From positions 3,100,001 through 3,164,000 of the forward strand of contig OY970288.1 of assembly GCA_963716085.1 (NCBI GenBank): a stretch of 64,000 nucleotides of DNA, written 5' to 3'. The notes under the pieces were generated by a model, which saw nothing but the letters and a program-made list of their open reading frames with translations, had not been told where the DNA came from and ran no database searches. Each line of letters starts with the position of its first letter. The stretch's first letter is position 1. Both the position numbers and the translations under genes were made by a program. Shown piece by piece: positions 1 through 8,978 of this stretch. The DNA comes from Persicitalea sp963716085. Its GTDB lineage: Bacteria; Bacteroidota; Bacteroidia; Cytophagales; Spirosomataceae.

Positions 1-563
1 AACCTACTGAATATTTCCTTCAAACATAACGCCGTCAACTGCGCGTCTTCCAGGGCGTTGTGGGTATCATCTTCGCGCTCGAAGCCGAAGAAGCCAGAAA
101 CAGCCCCCAAGCTGAGCGAGCGAGGGACTTTTCTGCCGTTTTTCTCCATAATCATAAAGTAGAGGTAGGAGACGGTGTGAAGATCCAGCATCTTGTTGGA
201 AAATGGCCACTTCAGTTTTTCGTTGGTGTAGGCATAGCGAAGGAAATTGATGTCGTATATGACGCTCTGCCCGCAGATGATCGTGTAGTGCAGTGGCGCA
301 CCGTGAGTTTTGGACTTGATCCACTTCTCAAACTCCGGGATGACATCGTAAATCATCGGCGCGTCCTCCAGTACATCCAGCGAAAGGCCGTGAACTTCCT
401 CCGCGCTGGCCGTGAAGGCTTCCACATTCTCAGGATATACATTGGTCAGGTAAGTGCCAAGGGCGTTCCAGTCGTCATCGAACAGTTCGGCTCCGAGTTG
501 AATAATTTCGTTCCACGCCGGATCGGGGCCGGACATTTCGATATCCATGACTAGGTAAGGCAT
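1..563 (-). CDS. 3'-5' exonuclease, DnaQ-like DEDDh family (3' end outside window)
   Basis: The gene reads from an ATG at 563 down to the window edge without a stop, so about 187 codons are visible and the C-terminus is missing. The N-terminus carries the first exonuclease motif (MDIEMSG, the D-x-E metal ligands at residues 7-9). A central YDINFL supplies the second Asp, and HNALEDA near the end supplies the His and Asp of the third motif, so it is the DEDDh subclass. The family removes nucleotides from 3' ends in proofreading or repair. No polymerase or GIY-YIG domain is visible. The gene is divergent from nspC. Family assignment is strong; the cellular role (proofreading subunit, RNase T-like or other) is not decided. 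Confidence 0.8.
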   Translation of the reverse strand, partial: MPYLVMDIEMSGPDPAWNEIIQLGAELFDDDWNALGTYLTNVYPENVEAFTASAEEVHGLSLDVLEDAPMIYDVIPEFEKWIKSKTHGAPLHYTIICGQSVIYDINFLRYAYTNEKLKWPFSNKMLDLHTVSYLYFMIMEKNGRKVPRSLSLGAVSGFFGFEREDDTHNALEDAQLTALCLKEIFSR

Positions 564-572
564 AGTTTATAG

Positions 573-589
573 TAATGAATGATGAATGA
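573..589. repeat. Short heptamer array, TGATGAA-type
   Basis: TAATGAA TGATGAA TGA lies 10 nt upstream of the exonuclease start. The same heptamer recurs in the rsmI/lnb junction at 51694. It is a minimal member of the 7/8-bp array class described in the findings. Confidence 0.4.
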
Positions 590-627
590 ATTTATTTTAT
601 TGCCGGTATACGCGCAAATCAAATCCG

Positions 628-635
628 TACCTTTG
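628..635 (+). promoter_or_regulatory. Candidate -7 box for nspC
   Basis: TACCTTTG matches the Bacteroidota -7 consensus TAnnTTTG and lies 48 nt before the proposed TTG start. No well-spaced TTTG -33 element is visible, so the call is weak. Confidence 0.3.
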
Positions 636-682
636 GGGCAAAAATAGCAGGTCTCTACTCAAAGACTAGTCCAAGAAAAAAT

Positions 683-1879
683 TTGGGCGATAAACTCTCC
701 ACATTCATCACTCATCATCAAAGATTGGTAGACTACAACCACATCCCCTCTCCCTGCTACGTGTTGGAAGAGAAATTGCTTCGAGACAATCTTGCCCTTA
801 TCGATCAGGTGCAGCAAGCGGCGGGCTGCAAGATTATACTGGCCCTGAAAGCTTTTTCCATGTATAGCGTATTCCCCATCGTGGGCGAGTACCTCGGTGG
901 AGCCACGGCCAGTTCCCTGAATGAGGTAAAGCTCATCAACGATTATCTGGGCGTGAAAGCGCACACTTACATCCCGGCTTATCTGGACGCCGAGTTTGGG
1001 GAGGTGTTGGCGCGCAGCAGCCACTTGACTTTCAATACCCTGAGCCAGTTCGAGCGATTCAAGGAGCGGGTTTGGGATTTCAATTTGAAAAATCCTGACC
1101 GGAAAATCTCCGTCGGTATTCGGGTCAATCCACAGTACTCGGAGGTGGAGGCCGATATGTACAACCCCTGCATCCCCGGTTCACGACTTGGCGAAACACG
1201 CGACAAGTTAGGCAGCGCGTTACCGGAAGGCATTGAGGGAATTCACTTCCACACTCTTTGCGAAAACGGCTCCGACACGCTCGAAAGGACGCTGGACGCG
1301 CTGGAGAAAAAGTTCGGCGACCTGCTCCACCAAGCCAAGTGGCTCAACATGGGCGGCGGTCATCTCATGACCCGCGAGGGCTACGACACAGAGCGACTGG
1401 TTCGGCTGATTAAAGCCATTCGTAAAAAGTATGATTTAGAGGTAATCTTGGAACCCGGCTCGGCCATCGCGTGGCGTACCGGCACGCTATATTCAACGGT
1501 GCTCGATATTATGGACAGCCAGGGTATTCAAGTTGCGATCCTCGATGTTTCATTTGCTGCCCATATGCCCGATACGCTCGAAATGCCCTACAAGCCACAC
1601 ATCGTTGGCGCGCATCACGAGCCCGTCGAGGGTCTACCCACTTACCGCCTTGGCGGAATGACCTGCCTGGCAGGCGATTTTATGGGCGACTACTCCTTTG
1701 ACAGGCCTCTTCAGGTGGGCGATAGGCTCATTTTTGCGGACATGATTCACTATACGATGGTAAAAACATCCACTTTCAATGGTGTAAATTTGCCTTCAAT
1801 CGGTATTTGGCAGCAGAATGACACCTTCCGGCTGGTGCGTAGTTTTGGATACGAGAGTTTTAAGGAACATCTGTCGTAG
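683..1879 (+). CDS. nspC: Carboxynorspermidine / carboxyspermidine decarboxylase
   Basis: This PLP enzyme of the alanine-racemase-fold (fold III) decarboxylase group removes CO2 from carboxy(nor)spermidine, the last step of the alternative spermidine route common in Bacteroidota. The motif IPSPCYVLEE starts the conserved domain. K56 in LALKAF is the expected PLP lysine, FHTLCE and NMGGGH are the mid-domain cofactor loops, and LEPGSAIAW and the Cys in GGMTCLAGD belong to the C-terminal half. There is no ATG near the 5' end. The start is TTG at 683, or TTG at 725, which would begin 15 residues later just before the conserved domain. The partner dehydrogenase is not in the window. About 398 aa fits the family. 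Confidence 0.93.
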   Translation: MGDKLSTFITHHQRLVDYNHIPSPCYVLEEKLLRDNLALIDQVQQAAGCKIILALKAFSMYSVFPIVGEYLGGATASSLNEVKLINDYLGVKAHTYIPAYLDAEFGEVLARSSHLTFNTLSQFERFKERVWDFNLKNPDRKISVGIRVNPQYSEVEADMYNPCIPGSRLGETRDKLGSALPEGIEGIHFHTLCENGSDTLERTLDALEKKFGDLLHQAKWLNMGGGHLMTREGYDTERLVRLIKAIRKKYDLEVILEPGSAIAWRTGTLYSTVLDIMDSQGIQVAILDVSFAAHMPDTLEMPYKPHIVGAHHEPVEGLPTYRLGGMTCLAGDFMGDYSFDRPLQVGDRLIFADMIHYTMVKTSTFNGVNLPSIGIWQQNDTFRLVRSFGYESFKEHLS

Positions 1880-2350
1880 GTACCGTCTTGCCGCTACGTT
1901 TGGCGGGCTTTCGGCTTGGAGGCCAAAGTAGTTTCGCTGCTGTGACTTGATTTTAGACTTTGGTAGTACTCGGTTTGAGATTTCCCCTTCAATCGTGTCC
2001 GGTTCAATAAAGCCCAGCTCATGATTTCCATAAACAATCAGCAACCAGGCTCAGATGAGCCAATTAGCCCGGAAGAACTGATTGTTTTGAGCGATTATCA
2101 TCCGCGATCGAAAACCGCATACCAAGTCAGTATGAGATCTATTAATGATAGCTATCAAGAATTTTGATCTTAAATCAGTTTCGTTTGACCAATATTAACC
2201 CTTTTGGAATAGTTATTACATCACTATTCCGTTGGGTCTGTCAGTCGACAGCAATGCTCTCCCTTCTAAATATTAAGCGTAAGCGGGATAAAATATGCAC
2301 CACTATACAAGCAATCTTCCCTTCGGTTGCAGATTATTGTCCCCACCGTT
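1880..2350. other. Intergenic region without supported gene
   Basis: About 470 bp between nspC and the SGNH hydrolase. Open frames here are short and show no recognisable motif. I see no tRNA, clear terminator or array. Confidence 0.5.
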
Positions 2351-3811
2351 ATGAAAAATGTGTTAAAATTTTGGACTGCCATCATCGGTGGACTAGTCCT
2401 GTTATGGAGTTTATTGCATCTTTACGATAAGGTTTTTGCCAATGGCGACGGTCTGCTCGCGAGCATAGACCTCGACCGACTGCTTGCCTACCTGATTGGA
2501 CTGGTGGTCACTCTGGGAATAGTCTCTTTCGGTACCAAGTCGCGCTTTCATTGGATTACCAATCTCTCGGCTGCGGCCTTTGGATTACTGTCTTTTTGGA
2601 TTGTAGCAGAATTCTTGTGCTTCGTTTTGATTAGTCTGGACATCACCAAAGCGCCCCGTCCGTTCCATTCCCGGTTACGGCTCAACGAGCAATGGAACGC
2701 CTCGAATACAAACTTCTGGGGCGATCTCAGCCCAAAATTTGGTCGGTGGCGTTTGCCAAACAGTTCTATCGAAATTCCCATTTGCAACGGAGATACCGTC
2801 ATATTAACTAGTAACTCCTTCGGTATGAGGGATAAGGAAAGACAGCTTACCAAACCAAGCAATAAAAAACGAGCGGTGCTTCTTGGGGATTCGTTTATGG
2901 AGGGGTACCTGGTCGATGAGCCGCAGCGCTACTCCAACCTCCTGGAAGCCCAAACGGGCCGCGAACACTTGAATTTCGGAATCAACGGCACCAGCCCGAT
3001 CAATTATTATCTTACGTATGATAACCTAGCCAGCCGCTTTGAGCACGACGTGGTGATAATCACCCTGTTGCCTGCCAATGATTTTGAGGATTACGAGAAG
3101 TCACAGGAACTGGGGCTTCTGCGTTACCCGATCTACCGCCCCTATTGGCAGGGTGATTTTCCGGATGTGAACCTTTCCTACTCTCTGGCCGATATTCGGC
3201 AATCTATCGCGGCACCCAACAATTACCAGCGACCAAAACAAGTGCAGCAAACAGTGGATTCGCTCTACCATAATTTGGGTTTTGGAAAGAAAGTGATTGC
3301 AGAAATTCAGTTGAACTCCTATTTGTATAGCTGTGCCCTCCATTGGGCGGGTCTGGGCCAAGCATCATCCGGTGCAGCGAGAAGTGGCGATGCAACCGAA
3401 GACATGGTCGTTATGGCTAACAGCTACGCTAAGAAGTCCTTTGAGAGCCGCTGGGCTGTAATGGAATACTCATTGACCAAACTTCTAAAATCGGCCCAGG
3501 GCAAGAAAGTTATTCTGTTGGGCGTGCCCATTCTTTCTGACATTGAGGCCTATGACCAGCAGCCAATCGACGACTTATCGCCCCGGCTCCTGGCCATTTG
3601 CCGACAAACCGGTGCCACTTACTTAAACCTACTACCGGTATTTCACAAACTTGGAGCCGAGCAATGGAAGAAACTATATGTCCCTTGCGATGGTCACTTC
3701 TCATCCAAAGGTGAGCGATTGGTGGCCAAAACGCTCATGGAACTACCCGAGTATCGTAATGCCATGGGTTTGGAGAAAGGTCAGAGCATCACCCAGTTGG
3801 CAGTTAAATGA
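2351..3811 (+). CDS. Membrane-anchored SGNH/GDSL hydrolase-like protein
   Basis: Three N-terminal hydrophobic segments (roughly residues 8-28, 42-62 and 75-98) anchor an extracytoplasmic SGNH domain. The domain shows block I GDSFMEGY near residue 180, the block II Gly in NFGINGTSP, a block III-like PANDFEDY and the block V D-G-H in CDGHFSSKG near 445, so the Ser/Gly/Asn/His set looks complete. Such proteins are esterases or acetyl-esterases of cell-surface glycans. The true substrate cannot be told from sequence. The ATG at 2351 (MKNVLKFW) is preferred over the upstream TTG because the hydrophobic segment starts directly after it. Convergent with the metalloprotease gene. Confidence 0.75.
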   Translation: MKNVLKFWTAIIGGLVLLWSLLHLYDKVFANGDGLLASIDLDRLLAYLIGLVVTLGIVSFGTKSRFHWITNLSAAAFGLLSFWIVAEFLCFVLISLDITKAPRPFHSRLRLNEQWNASNTNFWGDLSPKFGRWRLPNSSIEIPICNGDTVILTSNSFGMRDKERQLTKPSNKKRAVLLGDSFMEGYLVDEPQRYSNLLEAQTGREHLNFGINGTSPINYYLTYDNLASRFEHDVVIITLLPANDFEDYEKSQELGLLRYPIYRPYWQGDFPDVNLSYSLADIRQSIAAPNNYQRPKQVQQTVDSLYHNLGFGKKVIAEIQLNSYLYSCALHWAGLGQASSGAARSGDATEDMVVMANSYAKKSFESRWAVMEYSLTKLLKSAQGKKVILLGVPILSDIEAYDQQPIDDLSPRLLAICRQTGATYLNLLPVFHKLGAEQWKKLYVPCDGHFSSKGERLVAKTLMELPEYRNAMGLEKGQSITQLAVK

Positions 3812-3852
3812 GTACTTACGCTTTTGGGATGAATGACGGCAGGGAAAGCAGC

Positions 3853-3883
3853 GGGATCGGGATACTGACGCCCGCCCGACCCC
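3853..3883. terminator. Possible bidirectional terminator between convergent genes
   Basis: GGGATCGGG at 3853 can pair with CCCGACCCC at 3875 with one mismatch, followed on the plus strand by ACTTTTA. It sits between two convergent genes. The stem is imperfect and the T tract short. Confidence 0.35.
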
Positions 3884-3896
3884 ACTTTTAATCCTC

Positions 3897-6389
3897 CTAT
3901 CCTTTTGAAGGATTCAAGATGTTTTCAATCCTGACAATGGCATCCTGAACGTGGTAGCGCGTGAGGTCGTCCTTGTAGCGGTTTTGGGCGGACTTCAACT
4001 GTTGTTGTAGCTTCACCAATTCGCCTCGGGCGATTGAGAGGATGTCCGATTGGCTAATGCTGTGGGGCGTTACGGTACGGCGGCTGGTGGGTTTTTCGTT
4101 CAGCAGGTAGTTCATGCGATCCAGATAGGCCTTTTGCAGATTCCGACGGTAGATATCGATTGCAGCTCCTCGGTACGTCTCGTTCCAGATACCACGCTGC
4201 AATTGGCTTAGCATGTCGAGCGCGTTGTACTTCACCTGGCTGACTTCGTTTTCCATGAGCCGCGCCATGCGGTCGGGTGAGAGCAGGCTGTTCAGGTGCC
4301 GTACCTGCAGCGAGCGCACCTCGTCCACATAATTGGCGTGGTGGATATTGCGCGAAATCTTGGTTTCGTGCAGCCATTCCGGTGACGAGAAGGCGTTGTC
4401 CAACAGCCAATTCATCGAGGTCTTCTGTGTTTTGGCATCCACCGGCGTGTAAATAAACCCTTCCTGATTGGGTTTCAAGCGGTTTTCTTCCACGCCCCCC
4501 ACATTGGTTGCAACGTGGCCGATGTATCGGCTCCATACGCTTAGCAGCTCACCGTAAAGCTCTTCCAGATCGTCATAGTCGTTGGTCTTCCCGGCCGTCC
4601 ACTCGTAGAGTTTTGGGGCCACGAGTTTCAGATTTTTCAGTCCATACGTACTGGCCTTTATTAAATCAGCCCCAATATTTTCCGTTTGGCTCTCGGGATC
4701 GTAGCCACCGCTGCCGCTGCCAAATCGGTACATCGGGTCGGCTGACTTTTCCTCGATCCACTTCGAGAGCGTCGGCACTTCGGCTTCGGCGCTCTTGGCG
4801 TCGGGCAGGTAGCGATACCCCCAGTTGATGGCGTAATGGTCGTAAGGTCCCAGTTGACGCACAAAGCGAACATTCTCGTCGCCGGGCTGCGCCACGTAAT
4901 TGAAGCGGGCATAGTCCATAATCGTGGCCGCGATGCCGTACTTTTGGGTAAAGGCCCCCGAGCGTAGCGAATCGGTGGGATAGGCCGCACTGGCTTTCAT
5001 GTTGTGCGGGAGGCCGAGGGCATGGCCGACTTCGTGGGTGATCACCTCCTTCATCATCTCGCCCAGGTCAGCTATGGGTGTGTCGAGGGTGCGGGCGGTA
5101 GGGTTGGCCGCACCCGTTTCGAGCAGGTAGCGGTTGCGGTAAGAGCGCAGGTGGTTGTGGTACCAGATAATGTCGCTTTCGATGATCTCGCCCGAGCGCG
5201 GATCCGACACGCTCGGCCCCACGGCGTTGCGGGTGGTGCTGGCCACGTACCGTATAACCGAGTAGCGCACATCTTCGGGGCTGAAATCGGGATCTTCTGC
5301 CGCCGTCGGTGGATCTTTGGCGATGATGGCATTCTTGAATCCCGCCGTCTCGAAGGCCTCCTGCCATTGCTCGACGCCCGCCTTGATGTAGGGCCGCAGC
5401 TTATCGGGCGTGGCCGGATCCAGGTAATAGACGATGGGCTTCACGGGTTCAACCAATTCGCCACGCCGGTAAGCCGCAATGTCCTTTGGCACGAGTTGCC
5501 AGCGGCGGATGTAGGCTTTTTCATCGGCTTTGAGGGCCTCGGAGCCGTAGTCCACTTGCTTGAAATTGAAGTAGCCCACCCGGTAGTCGTCGATGCGGGG
5601 CTGCATGGGTACTTTGGGTAGCAATACCATTGACTGGTTCATTAGCAGACTGATCGCGCCCGTTTCGGAATTGGAAGGCGGCTCGGCGGCGTCGAATGTG
5701 AAGTCCTGTTTTACTTCGATATTCAGGGGGAAACTCTTGGCACTTTGAATAAAGCTGCGACTGTCGTCCAACTTGATGACTTTGTAGGTCTTGCGCATGT
5801 CGGCGTTCAGGCCACTAAACAACTTTACATCGCTGGACAAAAACTTCGTCACGTCGATCACGTATGCGGAAGAGTCGGTGGAAAGCGCGGCGATGTCGAA
5901 GGCATAAATCGTCGGCTGGTAGTTGTTGGCCTGCACGGAAAGATTGATCGGCAGCGAATCGGCGGCAATGGAGCGGTATGACTTGGTTTTCAGCACGATT
6001 TTATCGCCAAACTTTTGCCACTCGACCATCTGCTCGTTCACCGACGACCCCGCATTGACGTAGCCGCCGCCTAATCCCGAGGGCAGGTTTACGAATCGGC
6101 TGACCCACAGAAAATCACGCAGCAGCAGAGAATCGGGGATTTCGTAAAAGTACTTCTCCCCTACTTTATGGATGGTAAATATGCCCGAATCTGACACGGC
6201 TTCTTTGGTTATCACGGCCTTGTAGGGCTTCGTGACCGCCTTGGCTTTGGCTTTGTCGACGCTGTCGGTCTTGGCGGTGGCAGCGGTTGAGCCGCCGGTC
6301 GCGGTTCGTGGTACTTTAGTGGTGGAACAGGAGATTTGGACGAAAGCAATAAAGCAGACCAAACCTACGGCCCGGTAAAATATTGACAT
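3897..6389 (-). CDS. Zinc-dependent metalloprotease lipoprotein (DUF5117/DUF5118 type)
   Basis: An 830-aa lipoprotein: the signal ends at QISC, with the lipidated Cys near residue 21. The C-terminal half carries HEVGHALGLPHN around residue 453, the HExxHxxGxxH zinc site of metzincin-like proteases, and downstream IMDYARF, which could be the Met-turn. The N-terminal half matches the beta-rich region typical of DUF5117/5118 proteins. Length fits that family (about 800-850 aa). It probably acts at the outer membrane or cell surface. Substrate unknown. It ends convergently with the SGNH hydrolase and is divergent from the bicupin gene, so it is likely monocistronic. Confidence 0.85.
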   Translation of the reverse strand: MSIFYRAVGLVCFIAFVQISCSTTKVPRTATGGSTAATAKTDSVDKAKAKAVTKPYKAVITKEAVSDSGIFTIHKVGEKYFYEIPDSLLLRDFLWVSRFVNLPSGLGGGYVNAGSSVNEQMVEWQKFGDKIVLKTKSYRSIAADSLPINLSVQANNYQPTIYAFDIAALSTDSSAYVIDVTKFLSSDVKLFSGLNADMRKTYKVIKLDDSRSFIQSAKSFPLNIEVKQDFTFDAAEPPSNSETGAISLLMNQSMVLLPKVPMQPRIDDYRVGYFNFKQVDYGSEALKADEKAYIRRWQLVPKDIAAYRRGELVEPVKPIVYYLDPATPDKLRPYIKAGVEQWQEAFETAGFKNAIIAKDPPTAAEDPDFSPEDVRYSVIRYVASTTRNAVGPSVSDPRSGEIIESDIIWYHNHLRSYRNRYLLETGAANPTARTLDTPIADLGEMMKEVITHEVGHALGLPHNMKASAAYPTDSLRSGAFTQKYGIAATIMDYARFNYVAQPGDENVRFVRQLGPYDHYAINWGYRYLPDAKSAEAEVPTLSKWIEEKSADPMYRFGSGSGGYDPESQTENIGADLIKASTYGLKNLKLVAPKLYEWTAGKTNDYDDLEELYGELLSVWSRYIGHVATNVGGVEENRLKPNQEGFIYTPVDAKTQKTSMNWLLDNAFSSPEWLHETKISRNIHHANYVDEVRSLQVRHLNSLLSPDRMARLMENEVSQVKYNALDMLSQLQRGIWNETYRGAAIDIYRRNLQKAYLDRMNYLLNEKPTSRRTVTPHSISQSDILSIARGELVKLQQQLKSAQNRYKDDLTRYHVQDAIVRIENILNPSKG

Positions 6390-6471
6390 GAGTTTTTTGG
6401 GTTATTTGAAGAAAAAGCCGGTACTTGATTACGATGCGCTAAATATAGGTCCCCTTTCTTGAAAAAAGCCC

Positions 6472-7260
6472 ATGAATCCCCGCTTTCTATTCAATGCCCG
6501 GTATTTCCTCCTTTCCGTCTTTATGATTTTGACGCTTTCTGGCAACGCCCAACCTATCCCGATCCCGTCGGATGTGTATCAATGGCAGGCACCTCCCGAA
6601 TCAAAAACCGACCGCGCTAAGCAACGGGGTATACTCGAAGGCACCACGCCCGCCTTTTCGTTTTTTAAAGTCAACGCCGTTACCCTACTGCCGGGTCAAA
6701 CCCCGCACGCTGGCCATGCCCACGGCGACGAGGAACTGATCATTGTCAAAGAAGGAAAACTCACCGTGACTATTGCCAGGAATGAAGAGCCCCTCGAAGC
6801 CGGCAGTGTTGCTTTGATCAGACCCGGCGACCACCACAGTTTCGCCAACCAAAGCGACCAACCCACAACCTACTTTGTAATGCGTTATTTGGTGCAGGGT
6901 GCTGACACCGGAAGCCGGGAAATTGTCGGAAAGTCATTCGTGAAGCATTGGAAAGACCTGGAATATAAGCCAAACGATAAAGGCGGGCGACGCAATGTTT
7001 TTGACCAAAAAACCACCCAGGCCGATCGTTTCGAGATGCACATCACGACCCTGAATGCAGGATTGATGAGTCACCCGCCGCACACCCATCCAGCCGCCGA
7101 AATCCTGCTGTTGATCGAGGGCCAGGCCGAAGAAAGCATCGACGGAAAGTGGATTCCCGCCCAAGTTGGGGACATTATTTTTCTGCAATCGCAGGTTCCC
7201 CACGCCATCCGAAACACCGGAAAGGAAGCCTGCACCTATTTTGCCTTTCAGTTTGAGTAA
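6472..7260 (+). CDS. Exported tandem-cupin (bicupin) protein
   Basis: The N-terminal signal peptide ends near NAQP. Two cupin barrels follow. The first has GHAHGDEEL with a late H in RPGDHHSF; the second has HPPHTHPAAEILLLIEG and a late H in QSQVPHAIRN. Both therefore keep the His/Glu metal ligands. Duplicated cupins include ureidoglycine aminohydrolase, oxalate decarboxylases and sugar-binding proteins. Nothing visible selects among these, so no substrate is assigned. The stop lies 87 bp before the Gfo/Idh-type gene on the same strand, suggesting a shared transcript. Confidence 0.75.
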   Translation: MNPRFLFNARYFLLSVFMILTLSGNAQPIPIPSDVYQWQAPPESKTDRAKQRGILEGTTPAFSFFKVNAVTLLPGQTPHAGHAHGDEELIIVKEGKLTVTIARNEEPLEAGSVALIRPGDHHSFANQSDQPTTYFVMRYLVQGADTGSREIVGKSFVKHWKDLEYKPNDKGGRRNVFDQKTTQADRFEMHITTLNAGLMSHPPHTHPAAEILLLIEGQAEESIDGKWIPAQVGDIIFLQSQVPHAIRNTGKEACTYFAFQFE

Positions 7261-7347
7261 AATAGTCTTTTGTGCAGTTTTCCTTGTAAAGCCCACACCC
7301 ATTTCAGCCAATAGTTTGATGATTAACTTTCCCTCATTTCTGGAAAT

Positions 7348-8433
7348 ATGAAAATCTTTGTTTCACTTCTTCTTATGTCAATTTCAATTCCCCCTCTCTT
7401 CGCCCAAAAGCCCGTTCGCCTGGCCGTGGCGGGTCTCAGTCACGGCCACGTGGGCTGGGTCTTCAACCGAAAAGACAAAACGGACACCGAACTGGTGGGT
7501 ATCTACGAGAAAGACCAGGCGCTGGTGGAGAAGTTCACCAAACGCTACAATCTCGACCCCAAGCTGTTCTACGACGACTTGGACAAAATGCTGGCCGAAA
7601 CCAGGCCGGAGGCCGTGTCCGCCTTTGGGCCAATCGACGAGCATATTACCGTGGCCCGTGCCGCCGCGCCGCACAAGATTCACGTGATGGTCGAGAAACC
7701 GCTGGCTACGACTTATAAAGACGCGCAAGAAATGGCGGCTTTGGCCAGAAGGCATAGCGTAAAGATTCTGACCAACTACGAGACCTCCTGGTACGCCAGC
7801 AACCAGCACGTGCAGCAGTTGTACGCCGACGGTAAGCTGGGCGAAATCCGTAAGGTAATGGTCAACGACGGGCACCAGGGGCCACGCGAAATCGGCGTGA
7901 GCGATGAGTTCTTCGCCTTCCTGACCGACCCGGTGCAGAATGGCGCGGGCGCGCTCACCGATTTTGGTTGCTACGGTGCCAACCTGATGACCTGGCTGAT
8001 GAAGGGTGAGAAACCGCTGTCGGTTATGGCCGTCACCCAAACTAATAAGCCTGAGATCTACTCCAAAGTGGACGATGAGGCCACCATCATCCTGCAATAT
8101 CCGAAAGCACAGTGCGTGATTCAAGCCTCATGGAACTGGACTTTTGCCCGCAAAGACATGGAAGTGTACGGCACGAAAGGCTACGCTGTGGCCGTGAACC
8201 GCACCACCGTTCGGCAAAGGCTGGCCGAGAAAAGCCCGGAGGAAACGCTGAAACTCGATCCCCGCCCCGCTCCTTACGAAGACCCGTTCTCGGTATTGGC
8301 CCAGGTCGTGCGCGGACAATTGACCTTGGATCAAAACGATTTGTACGAGTTGCCTATCAATGTGACGGTCGTGCAGATCCTGGAAGCAGCCAAGAAATCA
8401 GCGGATAGCGGGAAGCGGGTGGCTTTGGAGTAG
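7348..8433 (+). CDS. Exported Gfo/Idh/MocA-family oxidoreductase
   Basis: Residues 1-19 form a hydrophobic signal-like segment ending at LFAQ. A Rossmann domain follows, in which the usual GxGxxG is replaced by a VAGLSHGH-type turn. The family hallmark EKP appears as MVEKPLATT near residue 118. The C-terminal alpha/beta dimerisation domain is complete (about 361 aa in all). Relatives reduce or oxidise sugars and inositols with NAD(P). A signal peptide on a nicotinamide enzyme is odd but frequent in this lineage. It follows the bicupin gene and may act with it on a carbohydrate-derived compound (inference). Confidence 0.82.
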   Translation: MKIFVSLLLMSISIPPLFAQKPVRLAVAGLSHGHVGWVFNRKDKTDTELVGIYEKDQALVEKFTKRYNLDPKLFYDDLDKMLAETRPEAVSAFGPIDEHITVARAAAPHKIHVMVEKPLATTYKDAQEMAALARRHSVKILTNYETSWYASNQHVQQLYADGKLGEIRKVMVNDGHQGPREIGVSDEFFAFLTDPVQNGAGALTDFGCYGANLMTWLMKGEKPLSVMAVTQTNKPEIYSKVDDEATIILQYPKAQCVIQASWNWTFARKDMEVYGTKGYAVAVNRTTVRQRLAEKSPEETLKLDPRPAPYEDPFSVLAQVVRGQLTLDQNDLYELPINVTVVQILEAAKKSADSGKRVALE

Positions 8434-8526
8434 GGTTTAGCTCAAAATGCTCAGATGTTTAATTTCTAATCATTTTTCAAAAAAGAAATCAACTTTCAAT
8501 TGTCTGACTTTCAGTGATGAAACTAA

Positions 8527-8554
8527 TTGCCGATGGCCAATAGCCGACTGCCGA
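8527..8554. repeat. Heptamer array, NNGCCRA x4
   Basis: TTGCCGA TGGCCAA TAGCCGA CTGCCGA: four diverged 7-bp units in the leader region before the cold-shock gene. Period is kept although the units differ. A related GGC/GCC heptamer array lies at 39346. Confidence 0.6.
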
Positions 8555-8574
8555 AAGCTTTTTTTCAAAATAAA

Positions 8575-8606
8575 TTTGGAATTCCAAAAACTATTCCTCT
8601 CCTTTG
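8575..8606 (+). promoter_or_regulatory. Weak promoter candidate for cold-shock gene
   Basis: TTTG at 8575-8578 is followed after 20 nt by CTCCTTTG at 8599-8606, which matches the TTTG half of the -7 element but not the leading TA. The predicted transcript would have a leader of about 25 nt. Alternative: TAAATTTG at 8571 is itself a -7 box without a -33 partner. Confidence 0.3.
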
Positions 8607-8638
8607 TGGTCTAATTTTTATCTTATAATAACAATACA

Positions 8639-8830
8639 ATGCAAGAAGGAACAGTTAAGTTTTTCAATGACACCAAAGGATTTGGTTTCATTTCCCCATC
8701 CGATGGAGGTCAGGACATTTTCGTACACGTTTCCGGCCTAGCCGACGACATCCGCGAGAATGACCGCGTATCCTACGAAGTTGAACAAGGCAAAAAAGGT
8801 CTAAATGCGGTTAACGTAAAAGTTATCTAA
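8639..8830 (+). CDS. cspA: Cold-shock domain protein (CspA family)
   Basis: A 63-aa single OB-fold protein. RNP1 is visible as KGFGFISP and RNP2 as DIFVHVSG. The start MQEGTVKFFN is canonical. These proteins bind single-stranded RNA/DNA and melt mRNA structure at low temperature. The gene stands alone, with its own leader and a strong terminator directly after it, so it is monocistronic. Which of the several Csp paralogues it is cannot be decided, so the symbol is generic. Confidence 0.93.
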   Translation: MQEGTVKFFNDTKGFGFISPSDGGQDIFVHVSGLADDIRENDRVSYEVEQGKKGLNAVNVKVI

Positions 8831-8852
8831 TATTTGTCCAGAGTAATTTGAA

Positions 8853-8882
8853 GGGGCTTGCCGATTGGCGAGCCCCTTTTTT
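8853..8882 (+). terminator. Rho-independent terminator of the cold-shock gene
   Basis: GGGGCTTGCC, loop GATT, GGCGAGCCCC (one G-T wobble) followed by six T. It starts 23 bp after the cspA stop codon. Confidence 0.92.
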
Positions 8883-8896
8883 GTGCCTCCTTTAAC

Positions 8897-8952
8897 CGCA
8901 GAGATGCAGAGAAAATCGCAGAGGTCGCAAAGTTTCTCTGCGTTCTCTGCGC
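8897..8952. repeat. Octamer array with inverted partner, GCAGAGAN-type
   Basis: CGCAGAGAT GCAGAGAA and a further CGCAGAGG are followed by the inverse TTTCTCTGCG TTCTCTGCG, so the region can fold into a hairpin of about 17 bp. It lies between the cspA terminator and the 3' end of the convergent lipoprotein gene, 27 nt past its stop. A similar GCAGAGAA-type intergenic repeat is familiar from other bacterial genomes. Confidence 0.6.
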
Positions 8953-8978
8953 CAGGCCGCCGGAGCGGTTAAGAAAGC

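Noticed and set aside
2164..2430. An 88-codon plus-strand frame overlapping the SGNH hydrolase start
   Set aside because: It overlaps the clear coding start at 2351 in another frame and carries no recognisable feature.
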